From positions 186,001-250,000 of the forward strand of contig JANVFP010000008.1 in assembly GCA_027919835.1 (NCBI GenBank): a stretch of 64,000 bases of DNA, written 5' to 3'. This document shows positions 30,901 to 42,802 of the stretch, one piece after another. This DNA is from Lentinula raphanica (lineage: Eukaryota; Basidiomycota; Agaricomycetes; Agaricales; Omphalotaceae). The notes under the pieces are model-generated. The model saw nothing but the letters and a program-made list of their open reading frames with translations, did no database searches and was not told where the DNA came from. Each line of letters begins with the position of its first letter. Position 1 is the first letter of the stretch. Both the position numbers and the translations under genes were made by a program.

Positions 30901-33900
30901 TCAACCTCGATACGTACCACGTCCTGCCATATTCTGTTCCTGTGGTGGATACAGCTGTGATGGTGATGGATGTGACGATGTGTATTGGGCCTGAGGTGAC
31001 GCATAAGGCGTCTGGGGTGACGAATGCTGCGCTTGAGGTGACGCAGTGTACTGACGACTAGGTTGGGGTGGATACTGGGATACAGGAGTGTTACTCCGAC
31101 TGTCTATATAGGGACTGTGACTTCGCTGGGGATATTCACCGAAATAATCCTGTGGCCGATGTAGAGGAGCTTCTCGGGATAGCCCGTCAGACGAAGCGTC
31201 GCGATACATTGCGGGAGGCATGGAGAGGGAATTTTGTGAAGGATATGACGTTCCCTCATACAGTTTGCCACTGAGAAGCGGTTCCTGTTGCGAGTCCATC
31301 CGTGATAGTTCGTACGCTCCCGGTCCTGTTGCCATATAACGATCATAGCCAGGTAAGCTACTGCCAGGTTGCATTTGTGAAGGTGAGATCGAAACAGCGT
31401 CGCCCATAAGCGTAGTGGACGCCATCGAGCGCGCGTCCCAATCGAGCTCCCCACGGTCACGACGATATAACGCAGGATCGTACTCCAAGTCGCGTTGCTC
31501 GATAGCTGCAATCTTGATACCACCTTCGATAACTTGTGCTTCCATTTTCTGACCACCATACTCGTCGAGCTTGGCTTGGTCCTTTCCAATCCTGCCACGG
31601 TACACTTGACTCAACAGTGGCATCATCTGAGCATGGAGCATAGGAGTGAATAGTTCCATGTGTAATGCAGGATGACCAAATCTTCGCTCGAGACGATTGC
31701 CCTTGTGATCTGAGCGCTCGGAATGCACCTTGGCCGCTCTGAGTTCTTCGTCTGTTGGGGTGTAGTACCTGAAGTCGTTGCTGAATGAACGACTGAGATA
31801 TATCTTGAAAGCAGCCACGAAGAATATAGGAGGGATGGTCGAGACCCAATAGAATGTCTTGAATCCGAGCTGGAGGCCGATAGCTAAAATTTACTCATAA
31901 GACACAAGATGATAGATATGATCGAAAGCAACGCACTCAAAACCAAGAGCGCTTGCATGAATACGACGTTGAACATCAATCGATTCACCACAACGTTCCA
32001 CAGTCGCTGTAGTTCCGTGAGCGTGTGTTCTGGTGGGAACAACGTCGTTACTTACACCACCCGTTTCAACTTTTGTGATATAGACAAACATGAGTTGGTA
32101 CTTGTTCACCCACGAGCTCATCCAGAAGACCACACATGCTGCCAAAGCAACCAAAGGGGCCAAGGGAGCGAATACAAGACCAACGGACGCCATGAACAAC
32201 TGGAATCAAGAGGTTGAGGATTCTGCATTCAGATAGTCTAGTTTCATTTTCATCTCACCGTATTAGAACTAATGAAATGGACACGTTCAGATCAACATGA
32301 AGAGCAAGTGCTATGAGATATACGCACTAGTATATGGCGTACTGGAATTCCGGAGGCTGGGTCCACTCCCGGATGTCACGCGGCGTTCGACCGAACAAAC
32401 TGTTACAGATGAGCGACGACAACGAGGAAAGTACAACTGAATACTCGCCGTGTCTTGATTGAGATCCAGACCAGGTTGATGATTTGAGCAAGATCGAAAA
32501 CGACTAGGAAGCCTCGCAGCCTGATAGAACGATGAGTGAGTGAAACAAATGAGTGCGATGTGAAAACGACATACGGGAAGAAAGTCAGCCAGTATGAAGA
32601 TTGATTAATGTATGTCGAGTTTATTACAGATGGTAAAGCTACACGCAATCATCAGAACCAAACCGAGGAGGATATAAAACAGCACACATACTATTGAGGT
32701 TCGCGATGATATCCTTGAAGCTATCTTTTCCGATTTCGAGTACAATTTCCTCCGCAGCATCTGAGTAAACGTGTAAGCCTTGTGTTATCGCAAAAACTTG
32801 AAGACGACATACTGAAGATGACACCAATCAAAGTGAAAATGACCAGCTGACTGATGACCAAGAATGCAAAGTAATGAGCGATGACTTGACGATCGAGCTT
32901 GGAATGAGTTAAGGCCCCCATGAACTGTGAAAGTAACATTATACGTGCATCCTTTGAAAAAGAGTTGGTAACATACCTGACTCAACCATCTCATGATAAT
33001 AGGCAAGAAAAAGCCAAAGATACCAGATACAGTAGGAGGTAAAACACCAGAAACAAGGGCGAATGTCGAGGGTGATGCACTGGCCCACGAGCGAAGGAAA
33101 GGTACGAAACTCTTAATCTGAAAAGATGCAAACGTTAAGCTATGCCAATGTTAGCTATAGTCGAACGATGTCGCTTACAGCATTCAGGTTGGCTAAGACC
33201 GATATGATGAAAAGAGGTACAGTGTTGAAGAAACAGACGAGTGTTAACCATAGGAAACCAATGGTACGTTTCGCGCGGATTTCCCCGGGGGATTTGTTCA
33301 TGTTTTCCCAGATCTAGAATGCGTACGTTAGAGGGTTGCCTGATCTCAAGGCAGGAAATATAAACAGACAATGTCTTTGGGGTTAGGAGCCAAGGAGATA
33401 TCGGTGCCCTTTGGATGCTTCCGACTCAATTGCCGTGCAACGATGTGTGCGTAAGGGACAGCGGCCATACTTGCAAAACCATAACTCTCAGCTTTCCGCG
33501 TGTCTATTTGATTTCGATAATCTTCTATAGCAGCTTCCGTTCGCTTCAGTTTCTCACTAAAGAAGATTGAAAATCGTGAATCACAACTGTGTATGCCGAA
33601 CTCACGTATAGAAATCGATGGCATCCCTTCGTTCTCCCCCGCATCCACACATTCCACCTATCCGAATTGTAGGTCTTTTCTTCCCGATAGACCCATTCTT
33701 CAAGTATTTGACGAGATACGTTTCAAGCTCCCGTACGGTTGCGTTGTGATATTCGATTAGTTCCGGAAGTCTTCCTACTTTTCTTCCGATGTGTACACTG
33801 GTGGTAGGGTACGGAACCTTGTATGTCTCGAAGATGGCCCTGATACCCTCATCCGATTGGTACTTCCTCGGCACTTGTGTTACTTGCAAAGTCCGAGCAT

Positions 33901-34601
33901 AGAATGATTGTGCGTATTCCGGAGAGCGGTACCATTGGCGCCTTAGTTCGACCATTTTCTTCCAATGCACATAGACAAGGCCAATGAGTAGGAAAGTGAT
34001 GAGATACGACACGGCCACATGAACAAAAAGGATTTTGCCGCTGACGTCTCGAATAGTGAGCATACTGAGAATATCACGGTCTGAGCTGTCGACGTCCTTG
34101 ATGTTGTAGACGGCATTGACGGGGATGAGAATGCCACATGTGAGAAGAGTGACGCCAGTGAAGAGCCATCGCATGAGCCGGCCAAAACGTAGGAATGCTA
34201 CCGCATCAAGACCAAGTTTGTCGACCAGTTCAGGTTCTTTCGTCCGTATGAGTGGAGGAAGCCATCCTAGGAGAGAGTCTGATATTCGAGGCGGTGGTTT
34301 GTCGCCAACGTGATATTTGACTTTCGGTTCGTAGATCATCTGTCAAGAGGTTATGATACCAGATTTTGATTGGAGTGAAGCGGATCCGTACTTTGTTCTT
34401 AGGCCGCAGGAGGTTGAAGCTGATAATGGTAGCCACCTGCGATGACAAGTCAGAAGGAGGTCATACAGAGACAGTGAGCACTTGACGCACAGAGATAATA
34501 CTCATCAGAGCGACCTGAGAGCCAACAGCAGCAGGCGCCAGCGCCCGCGACTCTGAGTCAATCAAGTCGTTCAAGGTAGAGTTACTGGCTACTTCGGTCA
34601 T
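30901..34601 (-). CDS. CSC1/OSCA/TMEM63-type mechanosensitive channel (DUF221 family)
   Basis: Multi-pass membrane protein of roughly 1000 residues, related to calcium-permeable osmosensitive channels. First exons: 34601-34491, 34436-34392 and 34339-33606. The N-terminal RSN1 region has LLRPKNKMIYEPKVKYH, GWLPPLIRTKEPELVDKLGL and FLRFGRLMRWLFTG. The cytosolic RNA-recognition-like region has RTLQVTQVPRKY and ETYLVKYLKNGS. The pore-domain helices include TIGFLWLTLVCFFNTVP, SGIFGFFLPIIMRWLSQ and REWTQPPEFQYAIYYS. Up to about ten further introns separate the exons between 33605 and 31890; I did not fix all of them. The last exon encodes a long cytosolic tail with Ser/Pro/Gln repeats (SPQAQ, SPQTPYASPQAQYTSS). 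Basidiomycetes have several paralogues; the tail is typical of the fungal class. Confidence 0.88.
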
Positions 34602-35385
34602 GGTGAAGTAAAGAAGGCGGAGAAGGAGGAGGAGATGATTTGAAGTGTCGTTAGTTGTGTTGTGTCAAAATTGCAAGCAGATAGTTGATTAAAGGGACTG
34701 CAGCGGATGAGCCGCCGCTGAAGAGTCGTAAAGGAGGAAAGAGTGTGTTAAAAGGGGTTCAAGTTGAGACTGTGTAGGAGAGAGAAAGGGACAATGGTCG
34801 TGGAGGTCAAAGCTAATTTCGGGCAATAGCCTTTCTTGAGCACAAAAACACCATGCCGTCTCGGCAAACAATAGAAACTTTTCTTTCTCTCCCGGAAACG
34901 CTCAAAGACCGAATTCCAGAGTTCTTTGCATAATCATTTCACAAAATAGCATTCAACATTTCTCGGCTTCACAATATACAGTATACGGTATACCGGTACA
35001 CGCAGTGGATTTGCAGTTTTATCCTCTGTTGAGTAGTGGTATAGCGGAGTCGCTTGGCCGACACTCGTTTCAGTCAGTCCGCTCTCTTGCTTGATTATAT
35101 TATCCCGGATCCGACACAGCCAGTTGCACTTTGTTACCCTGCTCATTTCGCGCGCGTTTTCAAAACATCAGAGGTCTTTGAAGAAAGCATTCAGTAAGAC
35201 CTTGGAATGATATCAATAAGTTGACAACAAGGTCCAACAAATTGAACTGACGGTCTAGCTCAGTCTTCATAAGACGAACGACAGAATCCCACAATATCAA
35301 TCATCACTTTGTATTAGTCTATGTGGATGGAAGAACAAGGTACTTTGATCCAAGGTGGTAACTTGTGCCAGTGTCGGAGTGATCA
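34602..35385. other. Intergenic, nothing recognised
   Basis: 784 bp of mixed sequence upstream of the channel gene and downstream of the FAM210-like gene. No gene or RNA that I can support. Confidence 0.5.
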
Positions 35386-36042
35386 TCATCGTCGTCTAAA
35401 AAATCCTACAAAACCACTTCTTAGTGGTTCAACTAACCTTCTCGAGAGCACTGGCGCTAGATATAATGATACTCCTATCCTCAGAGGAAGCATAACCTGT
35501 AAAAATCATTACATAGATGATAGATCGTTAAACGAGTTGATATTTGAAAAGAGAGTACTCATATCTACCTTGGTCGCTCCATATGCAACAACCGCATTGG
35601 CGATATCTCCTGCAAGATGACCGGCAACATATTCCTTTGAATCTTCCCCGGTTGTTCTCCTCGTCAGGGTATCCGGCTTTGTACCCTTCTCGAAACCAAA
35701 GAACCCATATCGTCTCCCAACTCTCTCTGCCCATCCTTCTCCTTCATACACCCATTGTCGACACTTCTTTTGAGCCCAATGAACGTACGACGTCGTGTTT
35801 CCAGAATCCAAAGAGTCGTCATCAGTTGCAATCACCGTCGCGACGATGCGCTCTCCGACACCGAACGTCCGTGCGCCATAGAACACTCCCACGAGTGGGA
35901 CAATGGCAGTGAGCTCGTGTAATATTCCAAAAGACACCACTAGTGAAGACAGTGGTGTGCCAGTTCTGGCGGAAAGTGCTTGAAGAGCTTTTCGGTAGGG
36001 TGCAAAGGCTCCTGAATTATTTCCTGGAACGTTGTTATTCAT
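35386..36042 (-). CDS. FAM210-like (DUF1279) mitochondrial membrane protein
   Basis: Two exons (36042-35569 and 35496-35386), 194 residues. The core LVVSFGILHELTAIVPLVGV is a membrane segment with the conserved HE, then GVGERIVATVIA, EGWAERVGRRYGFFGFEK, GDIANAVVAYGATK and, in exon 2, VMLPLRIGVSLYLAPVLSRR. This hydrophobic-loop-amphipathic layout is that of a fungal protein family related to FAM210 of animal mitochondria. The ATG at 36042 is used because the frame upstream begins at a non-ATG codon. Role unknown; animal relatives affect mitochondrial translation and membrane organisation. ORC5 lies immediately upstream on the same strand. Confidence 0.72.
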
Positions 36043-36228
36043 GGTCCATGGAAGGAGAGAAAAGAGACGCGATTTTTCCACGCGTGAACTTTTGGATCGA
36101 CTTTGAGAGAAGACGACCAGTACAATTGTAAACGCAGACTTTATGCATCAAGTAGCTTGAAGCAAGAGAACTGGGTTGATCACATTCATCGAAGGTATCA
36201 TAATGTACGGAGCTCATGCACAAGTAAA

Positions 36229-38082
36229 TCAACCCATAGCTGCGTTATCCCATATGAGGTCAGGCAGCGATACATCGAGACCCTTCGCCAAATCTAATAT
36301 CACCTCGTACGAAGAAGGTGCCCCAGAACCACACTTGAACATAGCAGAAAGCCCATCAAGTTTATCAACAGACGTCGTCCTCACAAGTAGACGTAGCGAA
36401 GTCAATTGGGCAATCTGACGATGAGTCTATGAGAAACAGGTATCAAGGGGAAAAACAACACAACTCACTGAGGCATAAACACCTACTCTCGTCACTTCAT
36501 AATCCGTTCGTTCGCCTGGTATCCTAAAATCCAGTCCATCCGGAGCCAAACTTGTCGCTTTATTAATCTCGGAAGCGAGGGGATCGTTCTCTTCCACAAG
36601 CGAACCCAGAATGGCAATCAACCTCTCCAACGGAAACGGTGAAGGCCCAAGAAATCGCTGTGGAATCTTCGCAGGTCCACTCTTTGGCTTTGCATTCGCC
36701 ATCTGTCGCTTCACTGGCCTCCTTCTGCGTTTCTTATCATCGGCAGCGCGCCCAAACAACCGCAAGTCTGATTTCGGAGGGTTCATCGACGCGATGTACG
36801 CCGCGATGAGGATGAATTGGGATAAACGAGGAAGGGAAGCGGATAAGGGAAGGGTGTCTTTGAGATCAGAAGAGGAAAGATCTTGCGCGATTTTCTGTTC
36901 TTGGATGCGTTTACTGATACGAGGGCGAGTAGGAGACGAGAGAAGCATATCGTTGACTGTGTTTTCCTCTTCCTCGGCATCGTCCATCTCAACATCGCCT
37001 AGTATGATACCATCCTTAGCGAGGGATGCAGCATCGGATTCGTTTGCTCGGGCCCAATCAGCAGCATTCGTCAGTCTGGGATACAACTGTTCCAGAGCAA
37101 GAGAAAGAGATGGTTTGAAGTGACGAGTGAGACGAAGGAGTACTTCCGTCGAAGGTCGTTCGAATTCCACTTCATCCCCGTCTTCAGCTGCCTCCACATT
37201 CATACGATGTGCGTCAAGAACGGGTTTGATGAATCCTGGCCAGCGAGCGGAAGATATGTACTGGATCTCATGGGGGTCATTCGTGTAGAGAAAGCAGACA
37301 TCGACCAGTATATGAATGAAATCTGTGTATGTCTGAAGTAGAATAGGATCATAGGGACTGGGTGTGGTAGATGTTGATGCAATGTCAGAGTTTTGGGAAT
37401 ACTCTGAGTAAACTTTTACCAAATGATCAATGATAACTAGGAAAGCGTCAACAGAGGAATGAGAAGGTGGTAATTGGCTCGTCGCACCTTCTTTCGTAGG
37501 CACTGGGATATCAACATAATAAGGATCAATCGCTGCTCCCAAGGGAGGTCGGATATCTTCCCATCGAACCTCTGAGACTAGGACAACACTGACGTCCAGT
37601 TGAGTCTGCACAACAAATTGATCAACATCACGATCGAGGAAAACGTTGTGACGATTCACCAATTCAGCCAGACGCGTCAATGGAGCTAACAAGTCCGGCA
37701 TCCTCTCTTTCACTCGTTCGGGCTTGTCAATCACTAGAGCCAACGGTAGCTTGTCCACTCTGGTTTCAGAGCAAAGAGAGGCATGCAAAGACTTCAACGC
37801 ATGAAGAAACGAGTCCATACTATCATTGGCCGTCTCTTCGCTCCAGTTCCGGCATCCATCGTCCCAAGAAGGTGTATGTTGTGAAAGACCGTTCAAAATG
37901 GTATCGTAGAGAAGACGAGGAGTAAAACATGATATGCCGTCAATGTGGACGAATCTGATCTTCTCTTGTAGAGCTGAAAGCAGAGATTGAACGATGAAGT
38001 TTGAGGCGATCGGGGCATTGATGAAGATGAACGGAGGAGGAGAAAGTTCGAGGAAGGAAACGACTTGATTGAGTGAGTTCAT
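36229..38082 (-). CDS. Origin recognition complex subunit 5
   Basis: Subunit of the six-protein complex that marks replication origins and loads MCM. Two exons (38082-36469 and 36414-36229), 599 residues. Recognisable parts are FIFINAP at the position of the P-loop strand, FVHIDGISCFTPRLLYDTIL, LALVIDKPERVK in the Walker B region, SRLSQFILIAAYIASMNP-type helix (read here as RLSQFILIAAYIASMNPPKS) and DLRLFGRAADDKKRRRR, then the C-terminal winged-helix region (FPLERLIAILGSLVE, YEVTRVGVYAS, AQLTSLRLLVRT). The P-loop itself is degenerate: there is no GKT after FINAP. The 54-bp intron in the conserved C-terminus is needed to reach AQLTSLRLL. Confidence 0.9.
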
Positions 38083-38438
38083 CGTGAACCGATGGCAAAA
38101 CGCGTCGCGATCACGCGATTTCGGGGAGCTGAACTGGGCTACTACTACAAGCCAAGGGTTCCCACGCCCGACCTTTTTTGACCGATTATTTCCGAGCTGA
38201 CCGATTTGGACCGATTTGGCTTTTTCCCATCACATGATCAAGTTGGGCGCTCAACCAACATGGAGTCTTCATTTTTTTCTCATTTTGCTGTTCTTCATGC
38301 AAGAATCCAGTAAAATTGAAGCAAGTGAGAGCACTGACATCAATGTCCACTCTAATAACTCAGAAATTTCAATGCTTGCAGCCCTTAGCATTCAACTAGT
38401 GCCATGGCCCATGTGGCTGTGACCAATTTGCCATTTCG

Positions 38439-38458
38439 GGCGCGCGCTTGCGCGCGCC
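38439..38458. repeat. GC-rich perfect hairpin
   Basis: GGCGCGCGC, then TT, then GCGCGCGCC: a 9-bp stem with a two-base loop. Confidence 0.7.
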
Positions 38459-38657
38459 AAAATTTTCGCATTCACACATACATACCAATGAATAGTACAC
38501 TGATCCGGGGCTGTAGAATACCAGTACAGATATTTCTAGTAACAATGACCTGGTTTTAGGCTCAAAAAGCCTTATATTTGAGTTATAATGCTTGAATTTT
38601 GAACAGAGCCCTCGGCTCATTTGCTTCCGCTCCTTAGAAAACCCTCGGGAGGTCAGT

Positions 38658-38674
38658 GGACACCTGCGGTGTCC
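38658..38674. repeat. Short perfect hairpin
   Basis: GGACACC, TGC, GGTGTCC: 7-bp stem with a three-base loop, in GC-rich context. Confidence 0.55.
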
Positions 38675-38926
38675 TCTGGCCCTCGGCATGACCAATTTTT
38701 CCTGAACTGGGACCACACAAATCCTCACAAATCATGATCATATACAGTGGCGTACACCATTTGCTAGAATGATTGACGATGAGAATGAGAAGTAAAGAGA
38801 GCCTCTCGAGAGACGAATTAGGTCGTGGTGTGTACAATTGATAGACTACAAGTAGAGATACAGTATATACTGAGCAGGATGTTTTCCCTGTTCAAGAAAT
38901 ATCGAGCAAGTGATGTCAATGACCGG

Positions 38927-39774
38927 CTAAATATTCTCCTGAAGCCATTTTCTCCATTCCCTCGCTTGGCTACTTGCACTTCCCAGCTTCTCTGTCCCAT
39001 CTACAAGAGTCCGATCCTCTTTCTGATGCCGCAGAACATCCTCTTCGATGAGATACCGCGACCACTGCATCTCCGTCAACTTCGCAAGATTCTGCTGATA
39101 GACTGTTTCGGATAATGCCAGCATCTCTTTCGTCTCGTCAAGCTTATGTTTCATCCTGATTCGTTCAGTAGGAAAATCCTTGAAGTGTCGTAGTATGTTA
39201 CGAATCTTCTTCTGGCTTGGACGAGAAAAGTCCTTGGTAGGATGGGTAGCGTTTGTTGCTGTTCGCAGATTGTGAATAATTTTGGGTGAAGGAGGAGGGG
39301 CCATGGAGCGTGAGCGCTTGTTGGATTTAGGTGCTTCGGCAACTGGCTCCTCAGTTTCGACGTGATCCTGATCAGCTTGCCAACGTTGGACTTTCTCGGT
39401 GGCAGCAACTATAAGCTCAGGAGCTCGTTTGCGCTTTTTCGAAGGACTGCTCGAAGAGTCTCGATTGGCATGTAGATTCGGAATGGTTGGACTGGGGATA
39501 GCACCCAGACGATGGAGGGTGTCCAATAATTGAGGTAGTGCGTCCAGGAGGCCGCCTGATTCGAGAGGGCTCGTAAGACCTAGAAGACATATTCAAGTCG
39601 TTGATTGACAGATGTGGTCGAGAAACGCACTTTGAGATTCGTCAGAGCGGCTTATCCTTAACAGTGATGTGAGAGAACCCTCCTTGTCGAGTTCTGCGAG
39701 ACTGGAATCGCGAATGTGATTCCTAGAAAGCGCTTCAGGAAAATTTCAAACAACGGCGACTGAGCGACTCACAT
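38927..39774 (-). CDS. Nuclear coiled-coil protein of unknown function
   Basis: Three exons (39774-39773, 39722-39631, 39579-38927) give 248 residues. The start codon is split: AT at the end of the first exon and G at the start of the second, so translation begins MNHIRDSSLAELDKEGSL. The middle part has two basic patches (SKKRKRAPE and SNKRSRS) that look like nuclear localisation signals. The C-terminal 110 residues (IRNILRHFKDFPTERIRMKH, LDETKEMLALSETVYQQNL, LIEEDVLRHQKED) are strongly helical and probably coiled coil. I do not recognise the family; a kinetochore, mediator or chromatin-complex subunit would have this look, but no motif decides it. Confidence 0.65.
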
Positions 39775-40534
39775 ATTCTTGGATTTTCGTAAAGTGTATT
39801 GCTTCTAAACGTCGGTGGATTCGGGCTGACTATAAGGTCGAGAAGAAAAAGTGGTTTTTCGAAACAAAAAGGAATTGATTTATTGTTCCGGTCAAAGCTT
39901 GCTAGGCCACCTCGAAGAGAAAAGTCGAAGAGAAAAGTCCGCATAAATTTTCTTGTTCCGTATAAGAGCAGTTGGTTCGAGTAGCCCAGAGAGAAAGAGG
40001 GACAAGGCTGTTAATTGGCATCGTTTTTGGAAGAAAGGACTGGGGAAGATCATGAACGTGAGAAAGACACTAGAGTTATTTGGAGGCGGACCGTGTGGAT
40101 CACTATGGGTCCTTGTTGTCCTTGTTCACCATCGCAACTTAGTTTCTTCAGTATCTTTCGACGAGTTCCCCGTTCTCTGCAATGCTGAAGTCTTTTTTTT
40201 GCGATATCCATGGCTAACGAACACGACTTGTCCGCCAAATTCGTAGCCTCCATTGCACAGACACCAAAATGCGCATATGATGTCAAAGCTGTGATATCGA
40301 CCTAAGCGAGGATTGACAATAGATGATACGAGCTTACCTTATCAGATCAAGGTATTCCTATTGTTCTCCCAATTGGTCATGGATTCGTGGGTATTGTGGT
40401 ATTGTCTATCTCGCCCATAATGCAATACAACCTGTTCAGACGGTTATCTTTCCAACACCATCATCGTTGCTACAGCACAAATTTTCCTTTCCCCCTCATA
40501 AATCTAGTCCCCCAGACCTACGCCCACGAAGAAC
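39775..40534. promoter_or_regulatory. Divergent intergenic region
   Basis: 760 bp between the starts of the coiled-coil protein and the SAP-like protein. It includes the 5' leader of the former with at least one candidate intron (acceptor TTTAG near 39807). No further gene seen. Confidence 0.35.
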
Positions 40535-42439
40535 ATGGCCATCCAAGCACATACCGCTTTGCGAGAGGATGCTCTCAGTCGGCTTTCCAGAGCTGAACTT
40601 CAAGCACTAGGCAAGGTAAACAACGTTCGCTCTAGCGTTTTACGATGCCCATTTGCTCACAAGCATGTTAATCATCAGGCTCACGAGATCAAAGCCAACC
40701 TCAAGTCTATCACTATCATCTCTCAACTACTGAAGAAATTTCCAGGAGGTGTACCCAACCCCAAGTTCGTGATACAAATGTTCAGTGTTTGAAGACTATT
40801 AACCCTAGCTGTCGTAGTCCCAATCAATCCGCCCCCGCTCGAAAGAAGGGACGAGCCAAGAAGGGAGGAGTCAAAAAGAAGAAGACTCAGGTCAAAAAAG
40901 AGGAGAGCGTCGCCCCCTCCGTCTTGTCAGCAAAGAGTGAAGACGAAGATAGCCCCATCGAGCAACAAAATACAGCGTCAACCTCTCATGATCCTCCCCC
41001 TACTTCCGAGCAGCAGCAACAGCGAACTCCTCCTCCTCCTCCTCCCGCACGATCATTGAGAAGACGCACTACCCGAACTTCTGCGCGTGCAGGACTTCAA
41101 GCTCCCACCGGAACCGTTATTCGTGAGTATCATCATGACGCCCTTTCTTCGAAAGCTTATCATATATGGCCTTCAGCTTTGACAGAATCTGCACAAGGCT
41201 CTCCGGTTCCGACCGAGATAGTTGCTTCCCCTGTGCCGACTGAAATAGTCGCCTCCCCCGTGCCGACCGAGCCAGTGACAGAACCATCAAGAAGGGCAGA
41301 TCAGGCGGCGGCGTCGCAAAATGCTCCTGAAGTAGATGTACCTCGAGCTTCAAGATCAGAGTCTAATCATAGTATAAAGCCTTCACTGTTTACGTCGTCC
41401 TGTTGTGCTTATCCTCTTCTTAGATGACCCCCATGTAGACGACCCAGACGAAATGGACATGGACAATTTCTCCGATGCCTCGAGTGTCACACACAACATT
41501 AGCGAATCGTCTCGCGGATCTTCTCCGCAACCAGTTACCAACGACGCTACTCTCAAATACGTCGTTGACATCATCAAGGCGAACACAGAAAAAGATGAGC
41601 AGTTGCGAGACGAGATCGAGCAACTCCAGGAAAGAGCGATCAAAGCCAAGAAGTTGCTTCAGGAACAGTACTATCTGCTCAACGCTGAGCGAGAGCACCG
41701 TGACCGCATAATGACCTTCTTGATATATCATATCCGTAACAACAATCGCTGGATTGGTCAATTCGCCAACGCTGACAAGTTGCCACCGGCAGTCTTCGAA
41801 CAAATGGTTTCGAACGGAGGTCGCGGTTGGAGAGATATGGGCGAATGGGAGTACGGAGAGGTCTGGAGCGGTCCAATGGTGGTTTCCGAAAGCAATATCG
41901 AGATAACTGGCTCTAATTTGGAGGAATATCTTCGTGATATGTGGGATATCCACCAACGTCAGCGTATGGAGGAGAAGGCAACAGAGGACGAGTCATCGGC
42001 AGACAAGTAAGCGTCCGGTATAATTTTATCTCGATCTTCCCAGTTCACCAACGTATCTCACAGGCCCACTTCGTCTACGGCTGCACCAGATGTTCCTCCA
42101 AGCGGCCCCGTATCATCATCCCGGAAGCGAAAGTCATCCTGTCCTCCTTCATCTGAGCACGAAGCCCGTCCTACAAGCAAACGACTAAGGCTGAGTCCTA
42201 TACGAGAAGGCTCCCTCCCTGCACCCGATCCCTCATCCTCTTCTTCTCCGCCTATCACCCGAAGGAACAAAGGAAAGGGACGAATGACCTCAGTAGAGGT
42301 CGAACAACAGGCTCGAGCAGACCGTGCTCGTAGCATGAGAGAATTGGACGAGGACGATAGTGCTGAAGCTTACGAGATACAAGTCGCCCTCGCAGATTCA
42401 CTGCTCCGATCCGCAAGCAAAACTGCTATGGATCAATGA
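40535..42439 (+). CDS. SAP-like domain nuclear protein, hypothetical
   Basis: Six exons (40535-40615, 40679-40764, 40818-41122, 41186-41371, 41424-42006, 42064-42439), 538 residues. The N-terminus (LSRAELQALGKAHEIKANLK followed by SITIISQLL) fits the SAP helix-loop-helix, a DNA- or chromatin-binding motif. Then come a Lys-rich stretch (ARKKGRAKKGGVKKKKTQVK), poly-Pro (RTPPPPPPARS), three near-perfect nine-residue repeats around SPVPTEIVA, and a coiled coil (NTEKDEQLRDEIEQLQERAI) followed by a globular segment (NNRWIGQFANADKLPPAVF, GEWEYGEVWSGPMV). The C-terminus has basic patches (SRKRKS, SKRLRLSP). I do not know the family; a chromatin-associated role is inferred from SAP plus basic clusters. 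Confidence 0.72.
41200..41277 (+). repeat. 27-nt coding tandem repeat, about three units
   Basis: Encodes SPVPTEIVA, SPVPTEIVA, SPVPTEPV inside the SAP-like protein. Units differ by a few third-position changes. Confidence 0.75.
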
Positions 42440-42802
42440 TCTAGCCTTTCCTTGTCTCTACCAACTGCATGTGTGCATTATATTTGGCGGTGTTCGAGTC
42501 AAGGTTGATCATGTCGAATGCTGCTCTGTCATTTGCATTGCTTTCTTCGCCGTTTCTCTGTGTCAGCTGCGCTGCTATTTATTTACTATCTATAGTTTCT
42601 TCCTATGTGTACTTAACACTAATATTTCACGCAAAACCAGATGTATCTCGAGCTGTTGAAGCTATATAACCTTGCGTCCGACTTATAACTACCGATCTTG
42701 AGGCTGTGCCGCCACTTAACATAGAGACCCGCAGTGCCAAGTGAAGTTGCACTGATGTCAATATTTTGATTTTTCCTTCTACTCTCTCCTTCACGATTGC
42801 AT

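Larger units (their letters stand above)
38083..38926. other. Gene-free stretch with two strong hairpins
   Basis: 844 bp upstream of ORC5. It contains two perfect inverted repeats (see separate entries) and repeated GACCAATTT words near 38421 and 38687. No coding potential recognised. It may be a small degenerate repeat element. Confidence 0.4.

Noticed and set aside
36611..37123. 170-codon plus-strand frame
   Set aside because: Antisense shadow of ORC5.
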